Positions 1 through 9,159 of a stretch of DNA of 64,000 nt are shown one piece after another (position 1 is the first letter of the stretch; each line of letters opens with the position of its first letter). Below the pieces are notes generated by a model. That model had not been told where the DNA came from. It did not search any database and was given only the letters and a program-made list of their open reading frames with translations. This DNA comes from Flavobacterium sp. (GTDB lineage: Bacteria > Bacteroidota > Bacteroidia > Flavobacteriales > Flavobacteriaceae), in assembly GCF_017744675.1 (NCBI RefSeq), contig NZ_JAGIAV010000004.1:809033-873032 (forward strand), read 5' to 3'. The translations under genes were made by a program, and so were the position numbers.

Positions 1-140
1 TTTTTAAGACCCCAATCCTCTTTCGATACCATTTCAGCTCCTCTACTAGTAAGAAATTCTTCAAATTTCGTTACTGTTTCCTTCACCTGAACCTCAGATA
101 AAACGGGATTTAAAATGAAAACAGTTTCATAATGATTCAT
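1..140 (-). CDS. rpsF: 30S ribosomal protein S6 (N-terminal part, cut by window edge)
   Basis: Translating the minus strand from the ATG at 138-140 gives 46 residues starting MNHYETVFILNP and including a LTSRGAEMVSKEDWG stretch, which is the N-terminus of bacterial ribosomal protein S6. S6 binds 16S rRNA with S18 in the platform of the small subunit. The rest of the gene lies before base 1. A good Bacteroidota promoter lies just upstream (172-201). Confidence 0.93.
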   Translation of the reverse strand, partial: MNHYETVFILNPVLSEVQVKETVTKFEEFLTSRGAEMVSKEDWGLK

Positions 141-171
141 AAATAAAAAATTTATTTGTTAAAATTGGGTG

Positions 172-201
172 CAAAAGTAAGCATTTAATTTATATATGCA
201 A
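172..201 (-). promoter_or_regulatory. Bacteroidota-type promoter of rpsF
   Basis: On the minus strand a TTG (199-201) is followed after 19 bases by TACTTTTG (172-179), matching the -33 TTG / -7 TAnnTTTG pattern of Bacteroidota primary sigma factors. The rpsF start codon is about 30 bases further on. Confidence 0.65.
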
Positions 202-317
202 CATTTTTTTCCTTTTATTCGGCATAATACAAAAAATATCCCTCAACCTTAGTTTTTTTTACAAAAAAATAATACATTTACTACTGCTATCCTGAATTTA
301 TTCTAAATGTAAATGTT

Positions 318-1016
318 ATGAAACTAAACTGTGTTGTTGTAGATGATAGTTCTATACAAAGGACAATTATTGCCAAATTGGTAAATAATCACCCAGGCTT
401 GCATTTAATCGGAGATTTTTCTAATGCAATTGAAGCAAAAAGTTGCATCTCATTAAATAATATTGATTTAATATTTCTTGATATAGAAATGCCTGTTATT
501 AACGGATTTGATTTTCTTGACGGACTAAAATCAAAACCGCAGATTATATTTATCACTTCTAAAGCCGAATATGCTTTAAAAGCTTTCGACTACGACGCTA
601 CCGACTATCTTCAGAAACCAATTGCAGTTGACCGTTTTAATGCCTCTGTAAAAAGGGCAATCGACATGCATTTGCTTAAAAAAGATATCAAAGAAGAAGA
701 AGGCGAACATATATTCATCAAAAGTAATCTAAAAAAACTTAAAATCTTCACTTCAAAAATAAAATGGATTGAAGCTTTTGGAGATTACGTAAGAGTAGTA
801 ACCGAAGACGACAGCAATTTGGTACTTTCTACCATGAAATCTTTTGAAAATGACCTATCGAAAGACAAATTTATCCGTGTTCACAAATCGTACATCATCA
901 ATATAGATAAGGTAGAGCGATTTAACAGCAAATTTGCCGAAATAGGCATCACTAAAATACCTTTAAGCCGCAATAAAAAAGAAGATCTGGTAAAAGCACT
1001 CTCAACTTCTTCTTAA
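318..1016 (+). CDS. LytTR-family DNA-binding response regulator
   Basis: A 232-residue two-domain response regulator. Residues 1-115 form a receiver domain with an acidic pair at D9-D10, probable phospho-acceptor D55 in FLDIEMP, and the conserved lysine in DYLQKP. Residues 130-230 form a LytTR DNA-binding domain (IKWIEAFGDYVRVV, then FIRVHKSYIIN). LytTR regulators usually work with a membrane histidine kinase of the LytS/YehU type; none is nearby, so this is an orphan here. It converges on priA with only 8 bases between the stops and no clear terminator. Confidence 0.9.
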   Translation: MKLNCVVVDDSSIQRTIIAKLVNNHPGLHLIGDFSNAIEAKSCISLNNIDLIFLDIEMPVINGFDFLDGLKSKPQIIFITSKAEYALKAFDYDATDYLQKPIAVDRFNASVKRAIDMHLLKKDIKEEEGEHIFIKSNLKKLKIFTSKIKWIEAFGDYVRVVTEDDSNLVLSTMKSFENDLSKDKFIRVHKSYIINIDKVERFNSKFAEIGITKIPLSRNKKEDLVKALSTSS

Positions 1017-1024
1017 TTGTCGTT

Positions 1025-3475
1025 TTAATAAAAATCTACATTAATTACAACTTTTATAGCTCTATATTGAGCCACAGCTTCAAAACTATTCAGCATTTTC
1101 TGAATAGTTTTTTTTGTATTTCCTAAATGAAGATTGTGCGGAATTTTAATCAATATAGTTCTGATATACTCGTTTCTTATTCTGCTTATTGCTGGCTCTT
1201 CTGGCCCTAAAACCGGCATTCCTAAATTCTGACTCAAAACCTGATACAACCACATTGCTCCTTCTTTTAGCTTATCAAAATCTTTATGTTTTAAAGTGAG
1301 TTTTATAATCCTAAAATAAGGAGGATATCTATAAATTTGCCTGTCATACAATTGCTCTTTATACATACCTAAATAATTGTGATTGGTAACCTGCTGAATA
1401 GTATTATGATTCGGATTATAAGTCTGAATTACAACCTTCCCTTGCTTTTCTGACCTTCCCGCCCTTCCTGCAACTTGCGTCATCATTTGAAAACTGCGTT
1501 CAAAAGCTCTAAAATCAGGATGATGAAGCATATTATCGGCATTCATAATTCCGACCAATCCTACATTATCAAAATCAAGCCCTTTGGCCAGCATTTGCGT
1601 ACCCACCAAAATATCTATTTCACGATTTTTAAACGTATCAATTATCTTCTCAAAGCCAAATTTTCCTCGAGTAGTATCTTGATCCATTCTAGCTGTTTTT
1701 GCTTTCGGAAACAGAGAAGTCAACTCCTGCTCGATCTGCTCGGTTCCAAAACCTTTTGTCGTTAAATCTATACTGGAACAACTATGGCAATTAGTAGGTT
1801 TTGCAATCGAATAACCGCAATAATGGCAACGTAGCTGATTTTTATGCTTATGATACGTCAAACTCACATCGCACTGCTGGCAATGCGGAACGTGACCGCA
1901 AGTCAAACATTCTATTATAGGTGAATATCCTCTTCTATTTTGAAACAAAATAACCTGTTCGCTCACCGATAATGATTCTGCAATTTCTTCGATTAAAAGA
2001 TCGCTAAAATGCCCCGTCATCCTTTTTCTGAAATGCTTGTCTTTTAGATCCACCAAAAGCACTTCAGGCAAACGAACATTTTTGTAGCGTTCAGAAAGGG
2101 TTACCAATCCGTATTTATCGTTTTGGGTGTTAAAATAAGTTTCAATACTTGGGGTCGCTGAACCTAACAATACTTTTGCTTTATGAAAATTAGCCAAAAC
2201 TATTGCAGCGTCTCTTGCATGATATCTTGGCGCAGGATCTGTCTGCTTAAATGTCTGTTCGTGCTCTTCGTCAACAATTAACAACCCTAATTCGTTAAAG
2301 GGCAAAAATAACGCTGACCTAGCTCCTATTACAATTTGTGCTTTTGGCGAGTTTTCAAGTGTCTGTCTCCAAACCTCAACCCTTTCATTATTGCTATATT
2401 TTGAATGAAAAACAGCCACCTTATCTCCAAAATGGAGACGCAATCTCGAAACCAACTGCGTAGTAAGCGCAATTTCTGGCAGCAGATACAGAACTTGTTT
2501 TCCTGTCTCTAGATATTCTTCAATGAGTTTAATATAAATCTCTGTTTTTCCACTCGAAGTTACACCATGAAGCAAGCAAACTTCTTTCTCTAAAAAACTA
2601 TTTTTAATTGCCAGAAAAGCATTTTCTTGCGCTTCGCTCAATTGCAGTTCTTTTTCTGATGCTTCCCCATTAAATACAACCCGATCGTGCTGCAAATAAT
2701 ATTCTTCAAAGATTTCTTTTTCTACCAAAGATTTCACCGCTGCCGATCCTGCATTAGAAACTTCTACAAGTTTTTTTACTGTAATGGGCTTTTTTTCTGA
2801 AGCGCTAATTTGAAAGTAAGCTAAAACAATTTCTTTCTGTTTATTAGCATTTTTAAGCACCGTGAGCAATTCTTCTAAGCCATTATCAGATTCGTATTTG
2901 GAATGCAACTTTGCATATCGAACCAACTTTGGTTTATACGTTTCTTTTATTTCTTCATCTAAAAAAATAATATCCTTAGCAATCAATTTCTGCAGAATCG
3001 GAAGTATGTTTTTTCTATTTAAAATTGAAGAAATTTCCTGAACCTTTAATGAACTCTGATGATGCAGAGCTTCGTAAATTAAAAATTCATCATCAGAAAG
3101 CTCACTGTCGTTTACCACAACATCAGGTTTATGCGAAATAATGGTTTCGCTTTCCAGCAACAATCCACTTGGAAATGCACCACGGTAGACATCCCCAATG
3201 CCGCACATATAATAATTGGCCACCCAAAGCCAATGTTTAATTTGGATTTCGGTAGCAATTGGTTTTTCATCTAAAATTTGATGGATTTCTTTGGCCTCAT
3301 ATAATGTTGGCGCATTTTGATGAACATCCAAAACAAGCGCAGTATATATTTTACTTTTACCGAAAGGTACGGCAACACGCATTCCTTTTTGAATGAAATG
3401 ATATTCAGCTTCAGAAATTCGATATGTAAATGTCTTTGCTAAAGAAAGCGGTAAAATAACTTCGATGAAATGCAT
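1025..3475 (-). CDS. priA: Primosomal protein N' (replication restart helicase PriA)
   Basis: 816 residues, normal length for PriA, which reloads the replicative helicase at stalled forks. Residues 1-100 are the DNA-binding domain. Walker A GVTSSGKT is at 304-311 and the DEEH box at 402-405. Eight zinc-binding cysteines lie between 523 and 566 in CxxC pairs, and a helicase C-terminal domain follows with a QVAGRAGR motif. The gene is last in a minus-strand run, 25 bases after the beta-lactamase gene. Confidence 0.97.
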   Translation of the reverse strand: MHFIEVILPLSLAKTFTYRISEAEYHFIQKGMRVAVPFGKSKIYTALVLDVHQNAPTLYEAKEIHQILDEKPIATEIQIKHWLWVANYYMCGIGDVYRGAFPSGLLLESETIISHKPDVVVNDSELSDDEFLIYEALHHQSSLKVQEISSILNRKNILPILQKLIAKDIIFLDEEIKETYKPKLVRYAKLHSKYESDNGLEELLTVLKNANKQKEIVLAYFQISASEKKPITVKKLVEVSNAGSAAVKSLVEKEIFEEYYLQHDRVVFNGEASEKELQLSEAQENAFLAIKNSFLEKEVCLLHGVTSSGKTEIYIKLIEEYLETGKQVLYLLPEIALTTQLVSRLRLHFGDKVAVFHSKYSNNERVEVWRQTLENSPKAQIVIGARSALFLPFNELGLLIVDEEHEQTFKQTDPAPRYHARDAAIVLANFHKAKVLLGSATPSIETYFNTQNDKYGLVTLSERYKNVRLPEVLLVDLKDKHFRKRMTGHFSDLLIEEIAESLSVSEQVILFQNRRGYSPIIECLTCGHVPHCQQCDVSLTYHKHKNQLRCHYCGYSIAKPTNCHSCSSIDLTTKGFGTEQIEQELTSLFPKAKTARMDQDTTRGKFGFEKIIDTFKNREIDILVGTQMLAKGLDFDNVGLVGIMNADNMLHHPDFRAFERSFQMMTQVAGRAGRSEKQGKVVIQTYNPNHNTIQQVTNHNYLGMYKEQLYDRQIYRYPPYFRIIKLTLKHKDFDKLKEGAMWLYQVLSQNLGMPVLGPEEPAISRIRNEYIRTILIKIPHNLHLGNTKKTIQKMLNSFEAVAQYRAIKVVINVDFY

Positions 3476-3500
3476 TGGATTTTTTTATAAGCCAGTAAAT

Positions 3501-4259
3501 TTATTTCTGACCTGATTTAGGAGAAGCGTTATTTGAAAGATTGTAATCCTGAACCAATTTCAAAGTATAATTGATAGACTCACTTGTAGTTCCATCATCA
3601 TGCCCAGGAATAACATATTTTGGATTTTTAAATTTTGATTGTACTTTTTTAATGGATTTTTCCCATTCTTTAACATCCGCATCTCCTAGATTACCTAGGT
3701 CGTCTGCGTTAACACTTTTGATAAAACATCCGCCGTAAAGAATCTTCTCTTTTCCAAACCAAACCACAATATTGTCTGGCGCATGTCCTTTACCTGGGTA
3801 ATAGGCTTCAAAATTATATTGACCAACGGTAAAAGTTGCATCATTCGGAATGACAAATTCGGCTCTTCCCTCTTTATTCGTCTTAAGAATTTCGTCTGTC
3901 AATTTGCCTGAATAGGTTTTAATTCCTTTATTTCTATAAAAATCCAATCCACCCGCACGATCCTTATGAAAATGCGTTGCAAAAACCATTACAACTTTTT
4001 TGTTATGTTTAGCTTCAATACTATCTAACAAAGGCTGAAACTGCGTTTTATCCCAAGGAGAGTCAAAAACAACAACACCTTCGTTGGTAACCACATACAT
4101 GGCATTGGCAGAAACTTTAACGCCTTTATAATCGTTAAAAGTTCTATAAACATAAAAGTCACCTGCAAGATGACTTATTTGTAATGGCGAATTCTTAGAT
4201 TGTCCAAAGCTATTGGAAACAATAACTAAGAGTAAAATTATCGAAGCAACTTTTCGCAT
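3501..4259 (-). CDS. Subclass B1 metallo-beta-lactamase
   Basis: A 252-residue secreted protein with a signal peptide ending near residue 20 (SNSFGQ). All zinc ligands of subclass B1 are present: H96, H98 and D100 in HFHKD, H159 in GKGHAPDN, C178 in GGCFIKS and H220 in IPGHDD. The lysine after the cysteine (K181) matches the substrate carboxylate-binding lysine of B1 enzymes. This predicts periplasmic hydrolysis of beta-lactams including carbapenems, as for the resident enzymes of flavobacteria (JOHN, IND and BlaB groups). It lies in a housekeeping run with no mobile element nearby, so it is probably intrinsic. The exact allele family cannot be told from memory. Confidence 0.9.
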   Translation of the reverse strand: MRKVASIILLLVIVSNSFGQSKNSPLQISHLAGDFYVYRTFNDYKGVKVSANAMYVVTNEGVVVFDSPWDKTQFQPLLDSIEAKHNKKVVMVFATHFHKDRAGGLDFYRNKGIKTYSGKLTDEILKTNKEGRAEFVIPNDATFTVGQYNFEAYYPGKGHAPDNIVVWFGKEKILYGGCFIKSVNADDLGNLGDADVKEWEKSIKKVQSKFKNPKYVIPGHDDGTTSESINYTLKLVQDYNLSNNASPKSGQK

Positions 4260-4269
4260 TAGATTTTAA

Positions 4270-4698
4270 TTAATTTTTGACTCTTGTCCAATATTGGGTT
4301 CTTCCCATTAATGATATTCCAACATATCCGCGAAGCTTTAATTTATCTGCAGATTCTAATGTTATGTAACATTTGTATTTTTTACCGTTAGTAGGATCTA
4401 GTATTGTACCACCGTTATACTCTGAACCATCTTTTTTAAGTCCATTTATAATTGTCATTCCTAAAATTGGTTTATTTTTTTCGGCTCCGTCACATTTTAC
4501 GCATACATCTTTTTTATGTCCTTCGCGAAGTATGTCTACTACTTTACCATAAATTTTACCTGATTTCTCATAAATTTCTACAACCGATCTTGTTTCTCCA
4601 GTTTCGTCATCAATTGTTTTCCATTTTCCAATTACACTTTGGCTTTGCATGGTTAGCGCAAAGAAAAAAACACCGATTGTTAACATCCAATTTTTCAT
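4270..4698 (-). CDS. DUF2147 family secreted protein
   Basis: 142 residues with a signal peptide (residues 1-20, ending MQSQS) and a DUF2147 body (VIGKWKTIDDETGE, then YGKVVDIL and two cysteines in CVKCDG). The family is a small secreted or periplasmic beta-rich domain of unknown function, common in Bacteroidota. It lies one base after brkB and 10 bases before the beta-lactamase gene, so it is probably co-transcribed. Confidence 0.85.
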   Translation of the reverse strand: MKNWMLTIGVFFFALTMQSQSVIGKWKTIDDETGETRSVVEIYEKSGKIYGKVVDILREGHKKDVCVKCDGAEKNKPILGMTIINGLKKDGSEYNGGTILDPTNGKKYKCYITLESADKLKLRGYVGISLMGRTQYWTRVKN

Positions 4699-4699
4699 A

Positions 4700-5623
4700 C
4701 TAGTAAGTTTTTTTTTGTTTTAATTTTCTGATAGAAGCATTTAGTTCGAACCCTAAAAGCAGTATCATACAGTTTATCCAAATATAAAACATTAGAATTA
4801 ATAAAGTCCCAATAGAACCATAAAGTTCATTATATTTTGAAAATTTTATAACCCAAATCCCAAAAAAGAACGAAGATATAACAATTAAGATCGTTGTAAA
4901 TACAGAACCAATACTTATAAAAGGCACTTTATTATATTGTTTTGTACCGTAACGCAATAATATTGAAGAAGTTATCAAAATCATTAAAACAACAAACAAA
5001 TATCGCCCTAAAATAATCAGCGGAATTCGATCACTTAGCACATCTTGAATAATTGTTTTTTGGATAAAGACCTCAAAAACCACAATTGTAGCCACTGTCA
5101 CAAATAAAATAACAGTCATTACTAGCGAAATCGCCAGTGCAACCAGATATTGTTTAAAAAATCCGCGTTTGTCAAAAACGTGTTTAGACGATTCAAAACC
5201 GCTCAAAATTCCATTAATACCATTTGCCATTAAGAAAATCGACAGCAAAAAACCAGATGATAATAAGCCGGAGTGACTATTATTTAAAATATCGCTAATA
5301 ATTTTACTAATAGCATCAAAAGTATTTGGCGGAACGCTCTGCTGCACGAACTGCAAGAAATCTTCCTGAAAATTCTCTATTGGAATAAACGGAATTAAGT
5401 TTAAGATAAACAGCGCAAAAGGAAATAAAGCCATAAAAAAGCTAAAGGAAACCGCGCTGGCATGATACGAAAATGCTCCTTCAATAATTCCTAAAGTATA
5501 CATTTCAAGTAAATCATACAGCGAAAATCCTTCCAGCCAAGGCAGTTTTATTCTTTTAAAAAGTCGGGCTAAAGAGCGCACAACGGGCATTTTTTCAATC
5601 CGATCTTCTATCTCTTGCGACAT
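4700..5623 (-). CDS. YihY/BrkB family inner-membrane protein
   Basis: 307 residues with about six hydrophobic helices. The N-terminal part has the family pattern GAFSYHASAVSFSFFMALFPF, and the C-terminal helices contain YGSIGTLLILMFYIW. YihY/BrkB proteins are integral inner-membrane proteins of poorly known function; an old RNase BN assignment has been abandoned. It begins the tight cluster with the DUF2147 and beta-lactamase genes. A word-repeat intergenic block separates it from nadC. Confidence 0.9.
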   Translation of the reverse strand: MSQEIEDRIEKMPVVRSLARLFKRIKLPWLEGFSLYDLLEMYTLGIIEGAFSYHASAVSFSFFMALFPFALFILNLIPFIPIENFQEDFLQFVQQSVPPNTFDAISKIISDILNNSHSGLLSSGFLLSIFLMANGINGILSGFESSKHVFDKRGFFKQYLVALAISLVMTVILFVTVATIVVFEVFIQKTIIQDVLSDRIPLIILGRYLFVVLMILITSSILLRYGTKQYNKVPFISIGSVFTTILIVISSFFFGIWVIKFSKYNELYGSIGTLLILMFYIWINCMILLLGFELNASIRKLKQKKTY

Positions 5624-5632
5624 ATTTTCTTA

Positions 5633-5705
5633 GATTTTTAGACCTTTTAGATCGTTAGACTTCTAGACTTCAAAAATTAATAATTGATAATTTACAATTA
5701 ATAAT
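5633..5705. repeat. Intergenic word repeats between brkB and nadC
   Basis: The 80-base gap consists of short repeated words: several variants of TTTTAGA / TCTAGACTT (5633-5670), then TAATAATTGATAATTTACAATTAATAA-like words (5678-5705) that form an imperfect inverted repeat. The same type of low-complexity spacer recurs elsewhere in the window. No gene fits here. Confidence 0.6.
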
Positions 5706-6563
5706 TTAAAAAGCTTTCAAACTCAAATCCATATTATAAACAGAATGTGTTAAGGCACCGGACGAAATATAATCTACACCGCACAAAGCATATTCTCGAA
5801 CTGTTTTTTCGCTAATATTTCCAGAAGATTCCGTTTGGCATTTTGTACCAATTAAAGCAACAGCAGTTTTGGTATCTTCATAATTAAAGTTATCAATTAG
5901 AATCCTGTGAACGCCATCGCTTAATAAAATCTCTCTAATTTCATCTAAATCGCGAGCTTCAACGATAATCTTCAAATCTAGATTATTTTCTTTTAAATAT
6001 TCTTTTGTTTTAGAAATCGCACGCGTAATTCCACCTGCAAAATCAATATGATTGTCTTTCAGCATAATCATATCGTATAAGGCGTAACGGTGATTTTCTC
6101 CTCCGCCAATTTTTACTGCCCATTTTTCTGCAGCTCTAAAATTTGGAGTGGTTTTACGTGTATCTAGAATCTTAGCATTTGTTCCTTCCAAAAGTCCCAT
6201 TAAATGATGTGTCTTTGTAGCAATTGCAGACATTCTCTGCATTGTATTCAAAACTACTCGTTCAGATTTTAATATCGACTGCGAGCTTCCTGAAACTTCA
6301 AAAACAACTTCGCCATATTCGACATGCGTTCCATCCTCAATAAAAGTTTTTACTTTTAGATTCGGATCAACATACGCAAATATCATTTTTGCCAATTCAA
6401 CACCAGCAATTATTCCTTGATCTTTTACCAATAATTTTGCCTGACCGTGAGCTGTATCTGGAATACAAGCTAACGAACTGTAATCTCCTGGTCCTACATC
6501 TTCTCTAATGGCATTACTAATCAAAAGTTGTAATTCTGCTTGAAACTGTGCTTCGCTTATCAT
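5706..6563 (-). CDS. nadC: Nicotinate-nucleotide pyrophosphorylase (carboxylating)
   Basis: 285 residues, full length. NadC makes nicotinate mononucleotide and CO2 from quinolinate and PRPP in de novo NAD synthesis. The quinolinate phosphoribosyltransferase N- and C-terminal domains are intact, with ERVVLN at 101-106, DTRKTTP at 134-140 and GGGENHR at 153-159 forming the substrate pocket. It is the first gene of the minus-strand run toward priA. Confidence 0.97.
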   Translation of the reverse strand: MISEAQFQAELQLLISNAIREDVGPGDYSSLACIPDTAHGQAKLLVKDQGIIAGVELAKMIFAYVDPNLKVKTFIEDGTHVEYGEVVFEVSGSSQSILKSERVVLNTMQRMSAIATKTHHLMGLLEGTNAKILDTRKTTPNFRAAEKWAVKIGGGENHRYALYDMIMLKDNHIDFAGGITRAISKTKEYLKENNLDLKIIVEARDLDEIREILLSDGVHRILIDNFNYEDTKTAVALIGTKCQTESSGNISEKTVREYALCGVDYISSGALTHSVYNMDLSLKAF

Positions 6564-6662
6564 TTTTCTGTTTTTAATAATATGCTAAATTAGGACTTAT
6601 TTTATGGATTTAAAAGTTTCCTTTCTGCGAAAAGTATTTTAAAACACTAAAATTTTCTTTTT

Positions 6663-6807
6663 TAACCATAAAGACATTAAGAAAATTAAGTTTAAACTTC
6701 TTAATGCTACTTTAACCAATAATGAGCTTTAAAAATTTCTTTTAAGCAATCTATTGATTAAGAAAAATTAAGCTCAAAACCTTAATAAACTTAATACCTT
6801 AATGGTA
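6663..6807. repeat. Imperfect inverted repeat built of TTAAG words
   Basis: TAACCATAAAGACATTAAG at 6663-6681 is mirrored by CTTAATACCTTAATGGTA near 6790-6807, with further CTTAATG, AATTAAG and CTTAATAAAC words between. It fills most of the nadC / alkylation-repair gap and could fold into a long imperfect hairpin. It belongs to the same architectural class as the repeats near 9.9, 11.5, 12.0 and 15.0 kb. Confidence 0.55.
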
Positions 6808-6857
6808 GAAAAATAGAAAAACATTAAATATCTTTGAGATTCAATCATGCAAAATTT

Positions 6858-7958
6858 ATGGGATTAATTAAAGATATATACTCAGTTTCTTTTTACGAAA
6901 AATTTGGTCAGGCCGTTGCCGAGGTGCATCCTGCATTCAACAAACAAAAATTCATTGAAGCAATTTACGAAGGCGATTTTACGCAGAAGGAATGGAAAGA
7001 AAGAATGAAACACACTACAGTTGTGCTGCATAAATTTATGCCGCAAAATTTTGCTGAAGCCGCTTCTTTAATTGATAAAATCATCGAAAATTTAAAGAAA
7101 AACAGTTTTACTGATGGCAATCTGGCTTTTATTTTCTTTGCCGATTATATTGAAATGTATGGTTTAGAAGATTTTGAGACTTCAGTAAAAGCCTTTGTTT
7201 CTATAACCCAATTTATAAGCTGTGAGTTTGCTGTTCGCCCTTTTATTTTAAAGTATAAAGAAAGAATGATCGACGAAATGATTAAATGGTCTCTTCATGA
7301 AAATCATCACGTTCGCAGATTGGCAAGCGAAGGTTCAAGGCCAAGATTACCGTGGGCAATGGCGATTCCGTTTCTTAAAAAAGATCCTTCTTCTATCCTG
7401 CCTATTTTAGAAAATCTAAAAAATGATCCTTCAGAATATGTTCGAAGAAGTGTTGCTAATAATTTAAACGATATTGCCAAAGATAATCCTGAAATCGTGC
7501 TTGAAATAGCTTCTAAATGGAAAGGCCATAGCAAAGAAACCGACGGAATCATTAAACACGGATGCCGAACTTTATTAAAACAAGGACATCCTGAAATTTT
7601 AAGCCATTACGGTTTAGAAAGTACCAATATTGAACTTTCCTCTTTTGAAATCAAAACGCCAAAAGTAAAAATTGGAGATCATCTTCAGTTTCATTTTCAC
7701 TTAAATAACAAGAACAAAGATCCTAAAACAGTTCGTTTAGAATATGCCGTTCACTATAAAAAAGCAAAAGGACATTTGGCAAAAAAAGTTTTCAAAATCA
7801 GTGAGAAAGTCTATCACCCAAACCAATTAACAAAGATTGAAAGAAATCAGTCTTTTAAATTGATTACGACTCGTGTTTTTCATACTGGAATTCATCAACT
7901 GTCGATTATAATTAATGGAACTGAGAGTGAGGTTTTGGAGTTTGAGTTGATCGATTAA
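6858..7958 (+). CDS. DNA alkylation repair protein (AlkD-like HEAT-repeat glycosylase)
   Basis: 366 residues from the ATG at 6858; the frame is open to a TTG at 6834, but the family-like N-terminus MGLIKDIYSVSFYEKF starts at 6858. The body is alpha-helical HEAT-like repeats ending in HHVRRLASEGSRPRLPW and DPSEYVRRSVANNLNDIAKD, typical of AlkC/AlkD-type proteins that excise alkylated bases. The C-terminal 100 residues add a beta-rich extension. It is divergent from nadC and followed by a hairpin-repeat block. Confidence 0.88.
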   Translation: MGLIKDIYSVSFYEKFGQAVAEVHPAFNKQKFIEAIYEGDFTQKEWKERMKHTTVVLHKFMPQNFAEAASLIDKIIENLKKNSFTDGNLAFIFFADYIEMYGLEDFETSVKAFVSITQFISCEFAVRPFILKYKERMIDEMIKWSLHENHHVRRLASEGSRPRLPWAMAIPFLKKDPSSILPILENLKNDPSEYVRRSVANNLNDIAKDNPEIVLEIASKWKGHSKETDGIIKHGCRTLLKQGHPEILSHYGLESTNIELSSFEIKTPKVKIGDHLQFHFHLNNKNKDPKTVRLEYAVHYKKAKGHLAKKVFKISEKVYHPNQLTKIERNQSFKLITTRVFHTGIHQLSIIINGTESEVLEFELID

Positions 7959-7980
7959 TTAAATCATTAAGCTTTGGAAT

Positions 7981-8120
7981 GCTCCAGCGGAGTATAATAT
8001 TTATAGAAAAACAATTCCTATTATTAAAAAAGCTCCAGCGGAGCGACATATTTTGCGCCCCTATGGGGCTATATTCTATAAGCTATTATTCTTTCTATAA
8101 ATATTTCGTCCCTTTGGGAC
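7981..8120. repeat. Array of four 13-base mini-hairpins (REP-like)
   Basis: Four 13-mers share one geometry of a 5-bp stem and 3-base loop: GCTCCAGCGGAGT (7981-7993), GCTCCAGCGGAGC (8032-8044), GCCCCTATGGGGC (8057-8069) and GTCCCTTTGGGAC (8108-8120). Their starts are 51, 25 and 51 bases apart and the spacers are AT-rich with TATAGAA-like words. This looks like a dispersed palindromic repeat of flavobacteria, arranged as two hairpin pairs. The 316-base gap holds no gene. Confidence 0.7.
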
Positions 8121-8240
8121 TACTAAACTTAAATTTAATAAACATCTAAAACTTTACTAAACGATTTTTCTTATTTTTATAACACAAATCCAAACAACCT
8201 TTCTTAATCTAAATTAAGTTACAGACACACACTAGCACTG

Positions 8241-8248
8241 TAATTTTG
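8241..8248 (+). promoter_or_regulatory. -7 box TAATTTTG upstream of pirin
   Basis: TAATTTTG fits TAnnTTTG and lies 26 bases before the pirin ATG. No convincing -33 TTG was found. Confidence 0.4.
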
Positions 8249-8274
8249 TTTTCAAATCAAATACTATCATCACC

Positions 8275-9156
8275 ATGTCAAACATTAGTTTAATCATCGA
8301 AGAACGCGCAGCCAATATTGGTAATTTTATGGTTGGGCGATTATTGCCTTTTCGCGAAAAAAGAGCTGTCGGACCATTTGTATTTATCGATCATATGGGA
8401 CCTGCCCATTTAAGTGACCATGAAAACATGGACGTTCCTCCACACCCACATATCGGGCTTTCTACACTTACTTTTTTGTTTGAAGGAAGCATCATGCACC
8501 GCGACAGTTTAGGAACAGAACTACAAATAAAACCAGGCGCTGTAAACTGGATGACCTCTGGAAAAGGAATTGTACATTCTGAAAGAACTCCAGAATATTT
8601 AAGACATTCTGATAAAATGCTTCATGGATTACAGATTTGGGTGGCGCTTCCAAAAGAATTGGAGCAAATGGAGCCTAATTTTACGCATGTTGAAGCAGAT
8701 GATATTCCAGCTTGGGAAGAAGATGGCGTTTCATACAAATTGATTGCTGGTGAAGCTTTTGGTAAAAAATCGCCTGTTCCTGTTTATAGTCCGTTGTATT
8801 TTATTGAAATCAAAAGCAAAGAGGCTACCAAAATAAATATCGGACAACATTTATTCGGCGAAAGCGGGTTGTATATTTTAGAAGGAAGCATTAAAAACGG
8901 TGAATATACATACGATCCGAGACAAATTCTTATTACTACAGAAAGTTCACTGTGCGAATTCGAAATTGCTGAAAACTCTACCGTATATATTTTTGGAGGA
9001 GAGCCTTTCCCTGAAGAACACTTTATCTTTTGGAATTTTGTTTCATCTGATAAAAACCTCATCGAAAAAGCTAAAATTGACTGGACAAACCAGACTTTTC
9101 CAAAAGTTCCAGGCGAAACTGAATTTGTACCATTACCAGAACCAAGAATTAAATAA
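8275..9156 (+). CDS. Pirin family protein
   Basis: 293 residues with a bicupin fold. The N-terminal cupin carries the family signature PPHPHIGLSTLTFLFEG followed by HRDSLG and a late E in GIVHSERTPE, the usual iron-binding set. The C-terminal half has the pirin C domain. Bacterial pirins act as quercetinase-like dioxygenases or redox-sensing partners; the substrate here is unknown. It begins a tight run with the OsmC and GNAT genes (3- and 5-base gaps), which suggests a stress-related operon. Confidence 0.93.
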   Translation: MSNISLIIEERAANIGNFMVGRLLPFREKRAVGPFVFIDHMGPAHLSDHENMDVPPHPHIGLSTLTFLFEGSIMHRDSLGTELQIKPGAVNWMTSGKGIVHSERTPEYLRHSDKMLHGLQIWVALPKELEQMEPNFTHVEADDIPAWEEDGVSYKLIAGEAFGKKSPVPVYSPLYFIEIKSKEATKINIGQHLFGESGLYILEGSIKNGEYTYDPRQILITTESSLCEFEIAENSTVYIFGGEPFPEEHFIFWNFVSSDKNLIEKAKIDWTNQTFPKVPGETEFVPLPEPRIK

Positions 9157-9159
9157 TTT

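Noticed and set aside
1475..1765. Plus-strand frame of 96 codons inside priA
   Set aside because: It lies fully within the conserved PriA helicase gene on the other strand and has no promoter or family features.
7981..8120. CRISPR-like array
   Set aside because: Regular spacing is present, but the four units are 13-base hairpins of different sequence rather than identical repeats with unique spacers, and there are no cas genes.
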